Part shown: positions 44,837 to 52,701 of the stretch, piece after piece
Position numbering within the stretch: the stretch's first letter is position 1
Layout: every line of letters begins with the position of its first letter
Source of the DNA: Rhodovulum kholense
GTDB lineage: Bacteria > Pseudomonadota > Alphaproteobacteria > Rhodobacterales > Rhodobacteraceae
DNA length: 64,000 nt
Reading direction: 5' to 3'
NCBI RefSeq assembly: GCF_003053725.1
Contig: NZ_QAYC01000009.1
Span: 1-64,000, forward strand
Translations under genes and position numbers: made by a program
Notes under the pieces: generated by a model
Seen by the model: the letters and a program-made list of their open reading frames with translations, nothing else
Database searches by the model: none
Told to the model about the DNA's origin: nothing

Positions 44837-46252
44837 TCAGGCCTCGACGGCCCGGGCCGCGACGCTGCGGATCTGGTCGATCCGGACGATGGCCGCCTCG
44901 ACCAGCGCATGTTTCATCCGGCAATAATGCGGAAGCGGGTCGTCCGAACCGTGCCCGGTCTGCGACTGATGCAGGCAACCGCCGCCGCAAAGATACCGCG
45001 CCCAGCAGTCCCGGCAGACCGGGCGGTCGTCGACCATGGTCAGGAAGCGGCTGTCAAGCTCGGTCGGCCCCCTGTTCTCGGCGATGTTGGAATAGGGATC
45101 GCGATAGATCCGCTGGCATTCGTAGATGTTGCCATCGGGCGCCACCGTCACCTCGGACACGCCCGCGCCGCAGCCATAAACCACGCGCTGCTGGCGCAGG
45201 ATCTTGAGGATCGTGCCCTTCATTTCGTCGGGCAGGCCGGTCCAGGTCTCGAAGGCGCGGCCAAGATAGCGGTCGTAATGGGCCAGGAATTCTTCCCAGT
45301 CGGCCTCGTCGAACTGCGCCTCGCGGGCGTCGGTCGCCACCACCTCGAACGAGACCCTCTCGCCGCCCAGCGCGCTCAGCCCGCGGGTCACGGCATCGGG
45401 GTCCTTGTTGGCCCGGGTCAGCACCGCGCGCAGGTTGAAATCCGCCCCCTTCTCGGCCAGCCTTTTGATATTGGGCAGGATCGCGGGCATGGTCGGACGG
45501 CCGTTCTTGAAGGTCCGGAACCGGTCATGGGTGCGGCGGTCGCCATCGACGCTGACCTGCACCGTCACCCCGTGATCGACCAGAAAGCCCACCCTCTCTT
45601 CGTTCAGCAGCGTGCCGTTGGTGATCAGGTACTTGCTCAGGTCCTTGCCCTCGCGCGCGGCCCAGGCGTCGATCCGCTCGACGACATGGGTCAGCACCTC
45701 CCAGTTCAGCAGCGGCTCGCCGCCGTAAAGCTGCACATGCGCCTTCGGCCCTTCCTGATGGCGGAAGAACCAGTCCAGAACCTCGTCGGCCCGGTCGCGG
45801 GTCATGACGTTGGGCTTCTGGTAGATCGGCACGTCCTTTTCGAAGCAGTAGCTGCACCCCATGTTGCAGCCGCCCGCCAACATCAGGACGAGGTTCTTGA
45901 AGGGCGGCCGGCCGGGCCTCGGCACCGGCTCGCAGGACAACTCGCCCGCCACCAGCATCTCGAGGAAGCGCAGGTAATGGGCGCGGATCTCGGCCTCGGG
46001 CACCTCGCCCGCCAGATCCTCGACGATCCCGGGCAAGCTCAGCCGCGCCGCGCGCTCGAGAACCAGCGCCGCCGCCCGGTCGAGCTTGAAGATCGCGTAG
46101 GACCGGCAATCGAAGGCATAGTGCTGGCCGTCGCGGGCAAAGACATGCACCTCGACCGGCATCAGGTAGTCTGTCTGGGAAAGCGGCGTGGCAGAGGGGG
46201 TCTTGTGGCTTTCGCCTGCGGACGCGGGCGCAGTCGTGGCGGTAACGGGCAT
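44837..46252 (-). CDS. radical SAM/SPASM peptide maturase
   Basis: 471 residues from the ATG at 46252 (GAGG 6 bp upstream); a start at 46300 is less likely. An N-terminal recognition-like part (PVEVHVFARDGQHYAFDCRS) is followed by the radical SAM core with the cluster motif GGCNMGCSYCFEKD (Cx3Cx2C), YGGEPLLNW and the SAM-binding VQVSVDGD. The C-terminal SPASM region has YGCGAG, DGNIYECQR and CRDCWARYLCGGGCLHQ, then HYCRMKH, giving enough cysteines for one or two auxiliary clusters. This is the architecture of enzymes that form thioether or C-C bonds in peptides (for example SCIFF maturases). The likely substrate is the (Cys-Gly-Thr)6 protein two genes downstream. A strong promoter and an inverted repeat lie upstream. 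Confidence 0.93.
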   Translation of the reverse strand: MPVTATTAPASAGESHKTPSATPLSQTDYLMPVEVHVFARDGQHYAFDCRSYAIFKLDRAAALVLERAARLSLPGIVEDLAGEVPEAEIRAHYLRFLEMLVAGELSCEPVPRPGRPPFKNLVLMLAGGCNMGCSYCFEKDVPIYQKPNVMTRDRADEVLDWFFRHQEGPKAHVQLYGGEPLLNWEVLTHVVERIDAWAAREGKDLSKYLITNGTLLNEERVGFLVDHGVTVQVSVDGDRRTHDRFRTFKNGRPTMPAILPNIKRLAEKGADFNLRAVLTRANKDPDAVTRGLSALGGERVSFEVVATDAREAQFDEADWEEFLAHYDRYLGRAFETWTGLPDEMKGTILKILRQQRVVYGCGAGVSEVTVAPDGNIYECQRIYRDPYSNIAENRGPTELDSRFLTMVDDRPVCRDCWARYLCGGGCLHQSQTGHGSDDPLPHYCRMKHALVEAAIVRIDQIRSVAARAVEA

Positions 46253-46356
46253 CGCACACCTCGGGGTCAATGACTTTCGGGAACAAACGCCACTCGGCAC
46301 GCACTGCCAGGCTCGGCAAACGCAGAGGACAGAAACAAATTGCCTTTAATTTCATT

Positions 46357-46385
46357 ATTATGCGTGGCACTTGACGCTAAGTCAA
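46357..46385 (-). promoter_or_regulatory. promoter of the radical SAM-AKR-peptide unit
   Basis: On the minus strand TTGACT (46385-46380), exactly 17 bp spacer, CATAAT (46362-46357). It is one of the best sigma-70-type promoters in the window, in an AT-rich patch that stands out against the surrounding GC. It overlaps the larC stop codon, so the maturation genes can be transcribed apart from the lar genes. Confidence 0.7.
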
Positions 46386-46386
46386 G
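46370..46386. promoter_or_regulatory. operator-like inverted repeat over the -35 element
   Basis: CTTGAC-N5-GTCAAG, a perfect 6 bp inverted repeat covering the -35 box of the radical SAM promoter and the end of larC. The 5 bp spacer does not fit FNR/CRP (N4/N6). The binding protein is unknown; repression is the likely mode because of the overlap. Confidence 0.5.
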
Positions 46387-47167
46387 ATGACTCGCTGTCG
46401 GGCCCGGCGGGATCGTGCGGCCGGTGTTTCGCGGGGGCCGGGACCGCATCGCCCAGCGCGAAAAGCGCGCCGTTCGGCACCCCCGGCAGCACCCGCCCGC
46501 CATAGATCCGGGCGGTCTGTCGAATCACCATTTCGGGCCAGTCGCCGAAGACGAAACCGGCTGCGCGCAGGAAGGCGATGGCGGTCGGGGTCACGGTCTC
46601 GCCGATCGAGGCAAGGCCGCAGACCGGCACCCCGCGCAGAAGCTCCTGCACCGCAGGCGCGGGCGTCGGCAACAGGCCATGGGCACAGCGGACCGTCCCG
46701 TCGCACAGCGGCAGAGGGCTGCAGACCAGCCGGTCAGGCGCGATCCGGACCAGAAGCTCGGCCGCGAGGCAGGTGTCGAGGATCGAATCGAGCGCGCCGA
46801 CCTCGTGAAACGCGATCTTCCCGGGCGGGCAGCCATGAACCGCCCCCTCGGCCTCGGCCAGAAGCGTGAAGGCCCGCGCCGCGACCGCCTTCGCCGGGGT
46901 CGCGAGACGGCTCGCCTCGATCAACGCCAGGATGTCGCCCAGATGGCGATGGGCATGTTCATGCGGCAGCCGGACCCGCGCCTGCCAGCCCGAGATGCCC
47001 TGCAAGGCATGCGGCCGGATCTCGACCGCGCCGTGCGGCAGCGGCAGACCGGTCGCGGCCAGAACCGAGCCGATATCGGCCGCCTGACCCGCCATCACCG
47101 CCAGCCCCGCCAGCAGCATGTCGCCGCTCAGCCCCGAAGGCGTCCGGATCACCAGAACCCCGCTCAC
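46382..47167 (-). CDS. larC: LarC-type nickel insertion protein, short form (N-terminal part only)
   Basis: 261 residues from a GTG at 47167 that overlaps the larB stop (GTGA). LarC inserts nickel into the pincer nucleotide. The sequence has the family pattern: PSGLSGDMLLAGLAVMAG, HAHRHLGDILALIEASRL, AARAFTLLAEAEGAVHGCPP, IAFHEVGALDSILDTCLAAE, then LPTPAPAVQELLRGVPV and GETVTPTAIAFLR. LarC is usually about 400 residues. This one stops after the first domain and lacks the C-terminal (LarC2) part, and no second fragment follows within the 129 bp before the radical SAM gene. The C-terminus is a short Pro/His/Ser tail. Confidence 0.88.
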   Translation of the reverse strand: MSGVLVIRTPSGLSGDMLLAGLAVMAGQAADIGSVLAATGLPLPHGAVEIRPHALQGISGWQARVRLPHEHAHRHLGDILALIEASRLATPAKAVAARAFTLLAEAEGAVHGCPPGKIAFHEVGALDSILDTCLAAELLVRIAPDRLVCSPLPLCDGTVRCAHGLLPTPAPAVQELLRGVPVCGLASIGETVTPTAIAFLRAAGFVFGDWPEMVIRQTARIYGGRVLPGVPNGALFALGDAVPAPAKHRPHDPAGPDSESS

Positions 47168-47799
47168 CGTGCCCGTGCCTCAAGGATCCGAAGCACCGCC
47201 GAGGCCGCGCCGAAGCCGTTGTCGATATTGCACACCAGCACCCCCTGGGCGCAGCTGGCCAGCATCGCGTTCAGCGCCGTGCGCCCGCCCTCTGCCGCGC
47301 CATAGCCGACCGAGGTCGGCACCCCGATCACCGGCACGCCCACCAGCCCGCCGATCACCGACACCAGCGCCCCGTCCATGCCCGCCACCACGACCACCGC
47401 ATCGCTGTCGCGGATGCTCTCGATCTGTTCCTCCAGCCGCCAGAGCCCGGCCACGCCGATATCGGCGATCAGGTCCGGCGAAAGCCCGCCGAAGCGGAGC
47501 GTGCGCAGCGCCTCCAGCGCCACCGGCAGGTCGCCGGTGCCCGCCGTCACCACCCGCACCCTACCCGTCCGCGCAGGCAGACAGCCATTGACGATGGCGG
47601 TGCGCGAGGCCGGGTCGTAATCCTTGGGCGGGGCGGCAAGCGCGGCATGACGCTCGGGCGCCAGCCGGGTCAGAAGCGTGGGCCGGCCCTGCAGCGCCCC
47701 GAGGATCGCGTCGAGATCGGCCAGCGCCTTGCCCTCGCAGAGGATCGCCTCGGGCTGGCCGATCCGGCGCGGCCGGTCGTGATCGAGCCGCACCCTCAT
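47164..47799 (-). CDS. larB: LarB, pyridinium dicarboxylate nucleotide synthase (nickel-pincer pathway)
   Basis: 211 residues. LarB carboxylates and cleaves nicotinate adenine dinucleotide to give pyridinium-3,5-biscarboxylate mononucleotide. The N-terminus (EAILCEGKALADLDAILGAL) precedes a PurE-like C-terminal half with VVTAGTGDLPVALEALRTLRFGG, DIGVAGLWRL, DAVVVVAGMDGALVSVIGGL and VPVIGVPTSVGYGAAEGGRTAL. The PurE-like substrate loop TSVGYGA is intact. The start overlaps the larE stop by ATGA. Confidence 0.95.
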   Translation of the reverse strand: MRVRLDHDRPRRIGQPEAILCEGKALADLDAILGALQGRPTLLTRLAPERHAALAAPPKDYDPASRTAIVNGCLPARTGRVRVVTAGTGDLPVALEALRTLRFGGLSPDLIADIGVAGLWRLEEQIESIRDSDAVVVVAGMDGALVSVIGGLVGVPVIGVPTSVGYGAAEGGRTALNAMLASCAQGVLVCNIDNGFGAASAVLRILEARAR

Positions 47800-48623
47800 C
47801 GCGCCCCGCGAAACGCCCGGCCCGGCGCATAGGGCCGCGGATCGAGCCTCAGCTCACGGATGCCCGGGTCGATGGCGCGAGCCTCGGCGGCAACACAGGC
47901 GATCAGCCCGGGACCGATCCGCGCGCCCTCGCCCGCCTCGACCTCGATCAGCATCAGATCCCCCCGGCGGCGGCAGCGCAGCACCGAAAGCCCCGTTTCG
48001 GCCCGCAGCCGGTCCTCGGCCCGCTCGACCGCGCGCAGCCGTTCGGGCGTGACCGCAAGCCCGGTGTACAGTCGGCTGGCCAGGCAGGGCGAGGCGGGCA
48101 GATCGGCGAAGGAAAGCCCCAGCGCACGCGCCATGCCGCGGATGCGCGCCTTGTCGATCCCCGCCTCGACATAGGGGTGCCGCACCCCCAGCGCCTCGGC
48201 GGCGCGCAAGCCTGGGCGATACTCGCCCAGATCGTCGGCATTGGTGCCCGAAAGGATCGCGACCGGCCCGTCGACGGCGGCCGTCACCTGCCGCAAGGTG
48301 GAATAAAGCCGCTGCTTGCAGAAGAAACAGCGGTCGACCGGGTTGGCCAGATAGTCGGGATCGGAAAACTCGCCCGCATCGACCAGATCCAGCGCCCAGC
48401 CCTCGGCCCCGGCCTGTGCGCGGACCCGGGCGGTGGCGGCGGCGGGTACGGCGGGGCTGACGGCATGCACGATGCGCGTGGCTTTGGGCGCCTGCCGATG
48501 GGCAAGCGTGGCCAGAAGCAGGCTGTCGATGCCGCCGCTGCAGGCCACCGCCCGCAAGGGCAGTCCTGCCAGCACGGCGCTAAGCCGCTCAGGCAAAGCG
48601 GGCTGCGGGGCCGGGCCGGGCAT
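47796..48623 (-). CDS. larE: LarE, sulfur transferase of the nickel-pincer pathway
   Basis: 275 residues. LarE is a PP-loop ATP pyrophosphatase that swaps the two carboxylates for thiocarboxylates, in some species using its own cysteine as sulfur donor. The PP-loop reads VACSGGIDSLLLATLAH. PVDRCFFCKQRLYSTLRQV follows, with CFFCK as the cysteine motif (the LarE donor cysteine region), and then ILSGTNADDLGEYRPG and PASPCLASRLYTGL. With Cys at the usual positions it could be either sacrificial or cluster-bound type. Its start overlaps nadD by 35 bp. Confidence 0.95.
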   Translation of the reverse strand: MPGPAPQPALPERLSAVLAGLPLRAVACSGGIDSLLLATLAHRQAPKATRIVHAVSPAVPAAATARVRAQAGAEGWALDLVDAGEFSDPDYLANPVDRCFFCKQRLYSTLRQVTAAVDGPVAILSGTNADDLGEYRPGLRAAEALGVRHPYVEAGIDKARIRGMARALGLSFADLPASPCLASRLYTGLAVTPERLRAVERAEDRLRAETGLSVLRCRRRGDLMLIEVEAGEGARIGPGLIACVAAEARAIDPGIRELRLDPRPYAPGRAFRGAR

Positions 48624-49194
48624 AGGGCTGCTCTGTCATCAGATAAGAGATCACCGCCGAGGGGCAGAGCCCGTCAAGCGGTCCGCCCGCCGCCAGACGC
48701 GCGCGGATCTGGGTCGACGAGAGGTCGGGCAAGGGTCCGCCAAGCCGCTCGACCCAGGGCGGCGCCGCGTCGAGCGGATGACCGGGCCGGTCCAGCGCAA
48801 CGATACGCGCAGAGGCCCGGATCGCGTCGATACCGTGCCAGCGCGGCAACAGGGCCAGCTTGTCGCTGCCGATCAGCAGAACGATGTCAGTGCCCGCCGG
48901 AAGCGTCCTGTGAAACAGCGCCAGGGTATCGACGGCAAAGGGCGAAGCGCCAGGGCGGCATTCGGCATCGCTGACCTCAAGCCAGGGACGGCCCTCGCAC
49001 AGCAGCCGCAGCATCGCAAGCCGATGCGCCGCCGAGGCGACGGCCTGCGCCTTGGGGCCGGGCCGCGTGGCGGTCGAGCCTGCGGGGATCAAGATGACGC
49101 GGTCCAGGTCAAGCGCCTGCCGGGCCAGCACCGCCGCCGCCAGATGCCCCTCGTGAACCGGATCGAAGCTTCCGCCGAACAAAGCGACGCGCAC
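48589..49194 (-). CDS. nadD: nicotinate mononucleotide adenylyltransferase (NadD family)
   Basis: 201 residues. NadD makes nicotinate adenine dinucleotide from NaMN and ATP. It begins ALFGGSFDPVHEGHLAAAVLA, with the nucleotidyl-transferase signature GSFDPxHxGH, and carries LIGSDKLALLPRWHGID, ARIVALDRPGHPLD and the C-terminal LSSTQIRARLAAGG motif. The product is the substrate of LarB, encoded two genes downstream. It may be the only nadD or a dedicated second copy; the sequence cannot decide. First gene of the leftward nadD-larE-larB-larC unit. Confidence 0.93.
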   Translation of the reverse strand: MRVALFGGSFDPVHEGHLAAAVLARQALDLDRVILIPAGSTATRPGPKAQAVASAAHRLAMLRLLCEGRPWLEVSDAECRPGASPFAVDTLALFHRTLPAGTDIVLLIGSDKLALLPRWHGIDAIRASARIVALDRPGHPLDAAPPWVERLGGPLPDLSSTQIRARLAAGGPLDGLCPSAVISYLMTEQPYARPGPAARFA

Positions 49195-49244
49195 CGCACC
49201 CTCCCCACCGAAAGCCCGTCTTCCGCTGGCTCATGGTAGCAGAG

Positions 49245-49266
49245 GCGGGGCGTCCTGTCGCCCCGC
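49245..49266 (-). terminator. stem-loop after ggpS
   Basis: GCGGGGCG / CGCCCCGC with a 6-base loop in the 97 bp between ggpS and nadD. It is T-poor but separates the two leftward units; the nadD promoter must lie here or transcription reads through. Confidence 0.55.
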
Positions 49267-49291
49267 AAGGTTCCGCTGCGTCAGGAAAAGA

Positions 49292-50794
49292 TCACGCGGC
49301 GGGCAAGGCGGCCGCGCCCAGCGTCGGACCGGACAGCGCCTCCATCTGATGGTTGGCCCAGAACCGGACGTCGTGGCGATGCACCACATCGCGAAGCGCC
49401 GCCATGCGGTCGCGGCGTTCGGCCGTCGGCATGTCCAGCGCCTGGGCGATGGCGCTGTCCATCGAGCGGTGCGAGAACGGGTTGGTCAGCAGCGCCGCCC
49501 CCATCTCGACCGCGGCGCCGGCGAATTCCGACAAGACCAGCACCCCGTCGCCATCGACCCGCGCGGCGCAGAATTCCTTGCAGACCAGGTTCATCCCGTC
49601 GGCAAGCGGCGTGATCCAGGCGACATCGGCGGCGCGGTAATAGGCCACCAGATCCTCGAACGGGATCGCGCGCGAAATCAGAACGATGGGTTGCCAGTCG
49701 AGGCTGCCGAAACGGCCGTTGATCCGCCCCGCCATCTGTTCCAGCTCGTTCTGGATATTCTCGTAGACGGTCATGTTGCGGTTCGCGGGCACCGAGACAT
49801 GCATCAGCCGGATCTTGCCGCGCAGATCGGGCTGGGCCTCCAGCAGGCGTTCATAGCTCAGCAGCTGGTCGATCCCGCCCTTGGTGTAATCGGTGCGCCC
49901 GACCGACAGCAGAAGCTTGGCGCCGCCCATTTCCGCGCGGATCTCTTCCGCACGGCGGGCGGTTTCCTCGCGCCGCGCGACCGCGTCGATGTAATCGGCA
50001 TCGACCCCGACGGGCGAGGCCTGCACCGCCACCCGCCGGTCTTCATAGACCAGTTCGGTCGGCACGCTGCGTTCGGAAAGCGCGGTCACTTCGGCGGCGA
50101 ATTCGGGCTCGACCTTCTGGCGCGCCGTCACCTCGACATCGAGAAGGCTGCGCGCGGCCGAGACGAAATTCGCCACATAGCGCGGGATGTGAAAGCCCAC
50201 CACGTCGCAGGCCAGCAGGCTTTGCAGGATCTCCTTGCGCCAGGGCAGCACGTTGAACGTGTCGGCCGCCGGAAACGGCGTGTGGTGGAAGAAGCTGATC
50301 TTCACGTCGGGGCGCAGGGTCCGCAGATAGCCAGGCACCAGCCACAGATTGTAGTCATGTACCCAGACCACCGCGCCCTCGGCGGCCTCGGCGGCGGCGG
50401 CCTCGGCGAAGGCCCAGTTCACCTCGCGAAAGGTCGGCCAGTCGACGGGGTCGTAATTGTAGCGCTCCTTGAAGGAATGCAGGATCGGCCAGAAGGCCTC
50501 TTTCGAGGTGACGTGATAAAAGCTGCTGACCTGTTCGGCCGTCAGCGGCAGCCGCGAGACCGTGTACTTGCCGAAAGCGTCGTCGACCTCGATCACCCGC
50601 TCGAAATCGGGATTGGCCGGGTCTTCGGCCTGTTTCCAGGCGATCCAGGCGCCTTTCTCGAACCGACCGAAGAAGCTTTTCAGGGTCGGCACGATGCCGT
50701 TCGGGCTCTTGTTCTCTCGCAGGACGATCTTTCCGTCTTCCTCCACCTCCTCGTAGGGCTGGCGGTGATAGACGATGACAAGATCCGATGGCAT
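49292..50794 (-). CDS. ggpS: glucosylglycerol-phosphate synthase
   Basis: 500 residues. GgpS joins ADP-glucose and glycerol-3-phosphate to form the phosphate of the compatible solute glucosylglycerol. The family is close to trehalose-6-phosphate synthase (OtsA), but the N-terminus YHRQPYEEVEEDGKIVLRENK followed by SPNGIVPTLKSFFGRFEKGAW and LTAEQVSSFYHVTSKEAFWPI matches the cyanobacterial GgpS as I remember it and not OtsA. WVHDYNLWLVPGYL, FHHTPFPAADTFNVLPWR, VGFHIPRYVANF, LSVGRTDYTKGG and DGMNLVCKEFCA are the GT20 active-site blocks. The presence of gpsA and a HAD phosphatase in the same operon agrees with glycerol-3-phosphate as acceptor. It is 3 bp after the phosphatase gene. Confidence 0.9.
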   Translation of the reverse strand: MPSDLVIVYHRQPYEEVEEDGKIVLRENKSPNGIVPTLKSFFGRFEKGAWIAWKQAEDPANPDFERVIEVDDAFGKYTVSRLPLTAEQVSSFYHVTSKEAFWPILHSFKERYNYDPVDWPTFREVNWAFAEAAAAEAAEGAVVWVHDYNLWLVPGYLRTLRPDVKISFFHHTPFPAADTFNVLPWRKEILQSLLACDVVGFHIPRYVANFVSAARSLLDVEVTARQKVEPEFAAEVTALSERSVPTELVYEDRRVAVQASPVGVDADYIDAVARREETARRAEEIRAEMGGAKLLLSVGRTDYTKGGIDQLLSYERLLEAQPDLRGKIRLMHVSVPANRNMTVYENIQNELEQMAGRINGRFGSLDWQPIVLISRAIPFEDLVAYYRAADVAWITPLADGMNLVCKEFCAARVDGDGVLVLSEFAGAAVEMGAALLTNPFSHRSMDSAIAQALDMPTAERRDRMAALRDVVHRHDVRFWANHQMEALSGPTLGAAALPAA

Positions 50795-50797
50795 GGG

Positions 50798-51580
50798 TCA
50801 GGCTCCTTTGGGCAAAGTGTGAAGATCGAAAGCGGCGATGGCCTCCATGATGCCTGCGGCGCCATGCGCCCGGGCGATGTGCAGATGGTCGAGGTCGCGG
50901 ACCCGCTCGACCAGGGCGGGTTCGGAATTGCCGACGGCAACGGCGTTGAGACCGCATTCCAGCATCGACAGGTCGTTCAGCGTATCGCCCGCGGCCAGCA
51001 CCCGGCCCTCGGGGATGGCCAGATGCGCGACCAGCCGGCGCAGGGACGGCCCCTTGGACACGCCCTTGGGCAGCACGTCGAAATAGCAGTCGGCCGAGAT
51101 CAGCCAGTCGAGCCCCATCGCCTCGACCTTCGCCTCGGCCGAAGGGTCGTAGGTCTCGGGGTCCATGTCGAAGCTGACGCGGTAGCGGAACTCGGTGGGT
51201 TGCAGCGTCAGCCCCGGATGGCCGTCAAGCGCCGCGCGCACACGCGCGCCGCTGTCATCCCAGCGCCGCGAGATATCCTCTTCCAGCGCCGGGATCGGCC
51301 GGATCGCCTCGCCGGGATGAACCTCGGCAATCGAGGTACCGACATCGCCGACCACGTATTCGGGCCAGGGCAGGCCGTTCTCGGCGCACATCTCCATGAT
51401 GAATTCCGGGTCGCGCCCGGTGACGAAGATCAGTCCCACGCTGGCGCGGTTGGCCTCGATCCAGTCGTAAAGGCGTTGCCGCTCGGCCTCGGTCCCGCCA
51501 AGGAAGGTGCCGTCCAGATCGGTTGCCAGCACGAAGCGGCGGTCCGACAGCGGCGGATGGGGGGCGGTGGCAAGGTTCAT
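50798..51580 (-). CDS. HAD-IIB sugar phosphatase, probable glucosylglycerol-phosphate phosphatase
   Basis: 260 residues from the ATG at 51580 (overlapping the gpsA stop). The HAD motifs are I, FVLATDLDGTFLGG; II, LIFVTGRDPEFI; III, the Lys in PKGVSKGPSLRRL; and IV, VLAAGDTLNDLSMLECG. The cap is of the C2B (sucrose-phosphatase-like) type. Between gpsA and ggpS its expected substrate is glucosylglycerol-phosphate; trehalose-6-phosphate or another sugar phosphate is possible. A very long frame from 52864 overlaps gpsA in another frame and is rejected. Confidence 0.88.
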   Translation of the reverse strand: MNLATAPHPPLSDRRFVLATDLDGTFLGGTEAERQRLYDWIEANRASVGLIFVTGRDPEFIMEMCAENGLPWPEYVVGDVGTSIAEVHPGEAIRPIPALEEDISRRWDDSGARVRAALDGHPGLTLQPTEFRYRVSFDMDPETYDPSAEAKVEAMGLDWLISADCYFDVLPKGVSKGPSLRRLVAHLAIPEGRVLAAGDTLNDLSMLECGLNAVAVGNSEPALVERVRDLDHLHIARAHGAAGIMEAIAAFDLHTLPKGA

Positions 51581-52701
51581 GAGGACACTCCGAAAGGCAG
51601 GGGAACGGTCGGGGCGGGATGGTCGAGCGACAGCGTCAGGGCGCGCGGCTCGGCCTCGATCGGCCGGGTCCAGAGCGCCGAGAAGCTGCGCTCGAGATCG
51701 GCCCCCTCGTGCAGCACGGCATTGACCGTCTCGCAGATCGGCATCGGCACCTCGATCTGCCGTGCCAGATCGATGACCGAGCGGGCATTGACCTCGCCCT
51801 CGACCACGACCGGGCGGCCGCCGAAACAATCGGCGCGCGCGATGCCCTCGCCAAGCTGGGTGCCCAGCGCCATGTTGCGCGAGGTGGTCGAGGAACAGGT
51901 CAGCGTCAGATCGCCCGCGCCCGACAGCCCGGTCACGGTCTCGCGCTGCCCGCCCAGGGCCTCGGCCAGCGCCTTCATCTCGTCGACGCCGCGGGCAATC
52001 AGGGCCGCGCGGGTGTTTTCGGCAAAGCCCGCGCCCGACATCATCCCGCAGGCGATGGCGATCACGTTCTTGACCGCGCCGCCGACCTCGACGCCCACCA
52101 GATCGTCCGAGACATAGGGCCGGAAGCCGTGGCCCCCGACCGACATCGCCATCCGCGCCGCCGCGCTGGACTGGGGCGCCAGCCGGTCGGCATAGGTGAA
52201 GGGAAAGGCCACGGTCGCCGCGGTCGGGTGGCCCAGCGCGGTCTCGCGCGCGAAGGTCGGCCCCGAAATCGCGCCGATCGGATGGCCCGGCAATTCCTGC
52301 GCCGCGACCTCGGACAGAAGAAGCCCCGATCCAAGCTCGATCCCCTTGGCGCAAAGCGCAATCGGGATGCCCGGCGGCATATGCGGCGCCGCGGCCCGGC
52401 ACATCTCGCGCAGCGTCGCCGACGGCGTGACCATCAGCACCGCCTCGGCCCCGTCCAACGCCTCGGCCAGCGAGGCGGTCGCGTGCAACGTCTCGCCCAG
52501 CTCGATGCCCGGCAGATATTGCGAATTCCGGCCGGTGGCGGCGATCTCCTGCGCCAGCGCCGGGCGCCGCGCCCAAAGCCGCACTGCACGACCGTTGCGG
52601 GACAGTACGCGCGCCAGCGCCGTGCCCCAGGACCCGGCGCCCAGCACGGCGACCGTCCCGAACGGAGAGGATTGCCGGTCCCCGGATGCGATGTCTTTCA
52701 T
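51577..52701 (-). CDS. gpsA: NAD(P)-dependent glycerol-3-phosphate dehydrogenase
   Basis: 374 residues, about 40 longer than usual because of an N-terminal and a C-terminal extension (LTLSLDHPAPTVPLPFGVSS). It reduces dihydroxyacetone phosphate to glycerol-3-phosphate. The Rossmann motif VAVLGAGSWGTALARVLS, the catalytic region IALCAKGIELGSG, VGVEVGGAVKNVIAIACG (with the catalytic Lys) and GLSGAGDLTLTCSSTTSRN are all present. It is first in the gpsA-phosphatase-ggpS operon, where it would feed the acceptor to GgpS. It may be a dedicated second copy beside a phospholipid-synthesis gpsA elsewhere. Confidence 0.94.
   Translation of the reverse strand: MKDIASGDRQSSPFGTVAVLGAGSWGTALARVLSRNGRAVRLWARRPALAQEIAATGRNSQYLPGIELGETLHATASLAEALDGAEAVLMVTPSATLREMCRAAAPHMPPGIPIALCAKGIELGSGLLLSEVAAQELPGHPIGAISGPTFARETALGHPTAATVAFPFTYADRLAPQSSAAARMAMSVGGHGFRPYVSDDLVGVEVGGAVKNVIAIACGMMSGAGFAENTRAALIARGVDEMKALAEALGGQRETVTGLSGAGDLTLTCSSTTSRNMALGTQLGEGIARADCFGGRPVVVEGEVNARSVIDLARQIEVPMPICETVNAVLHEGADLERSFSALWTRPIEAEPRALTLSLDHPAPTVPLPFGVSS

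Noticed and set aside
49292-50794. Trehalose-6-phosphate synthase (otsA)
   Set aside because: The N-terminal blocks match glucosylglycerol-phosphate synthase better and the operon supplies glycerol-3-phosphate.
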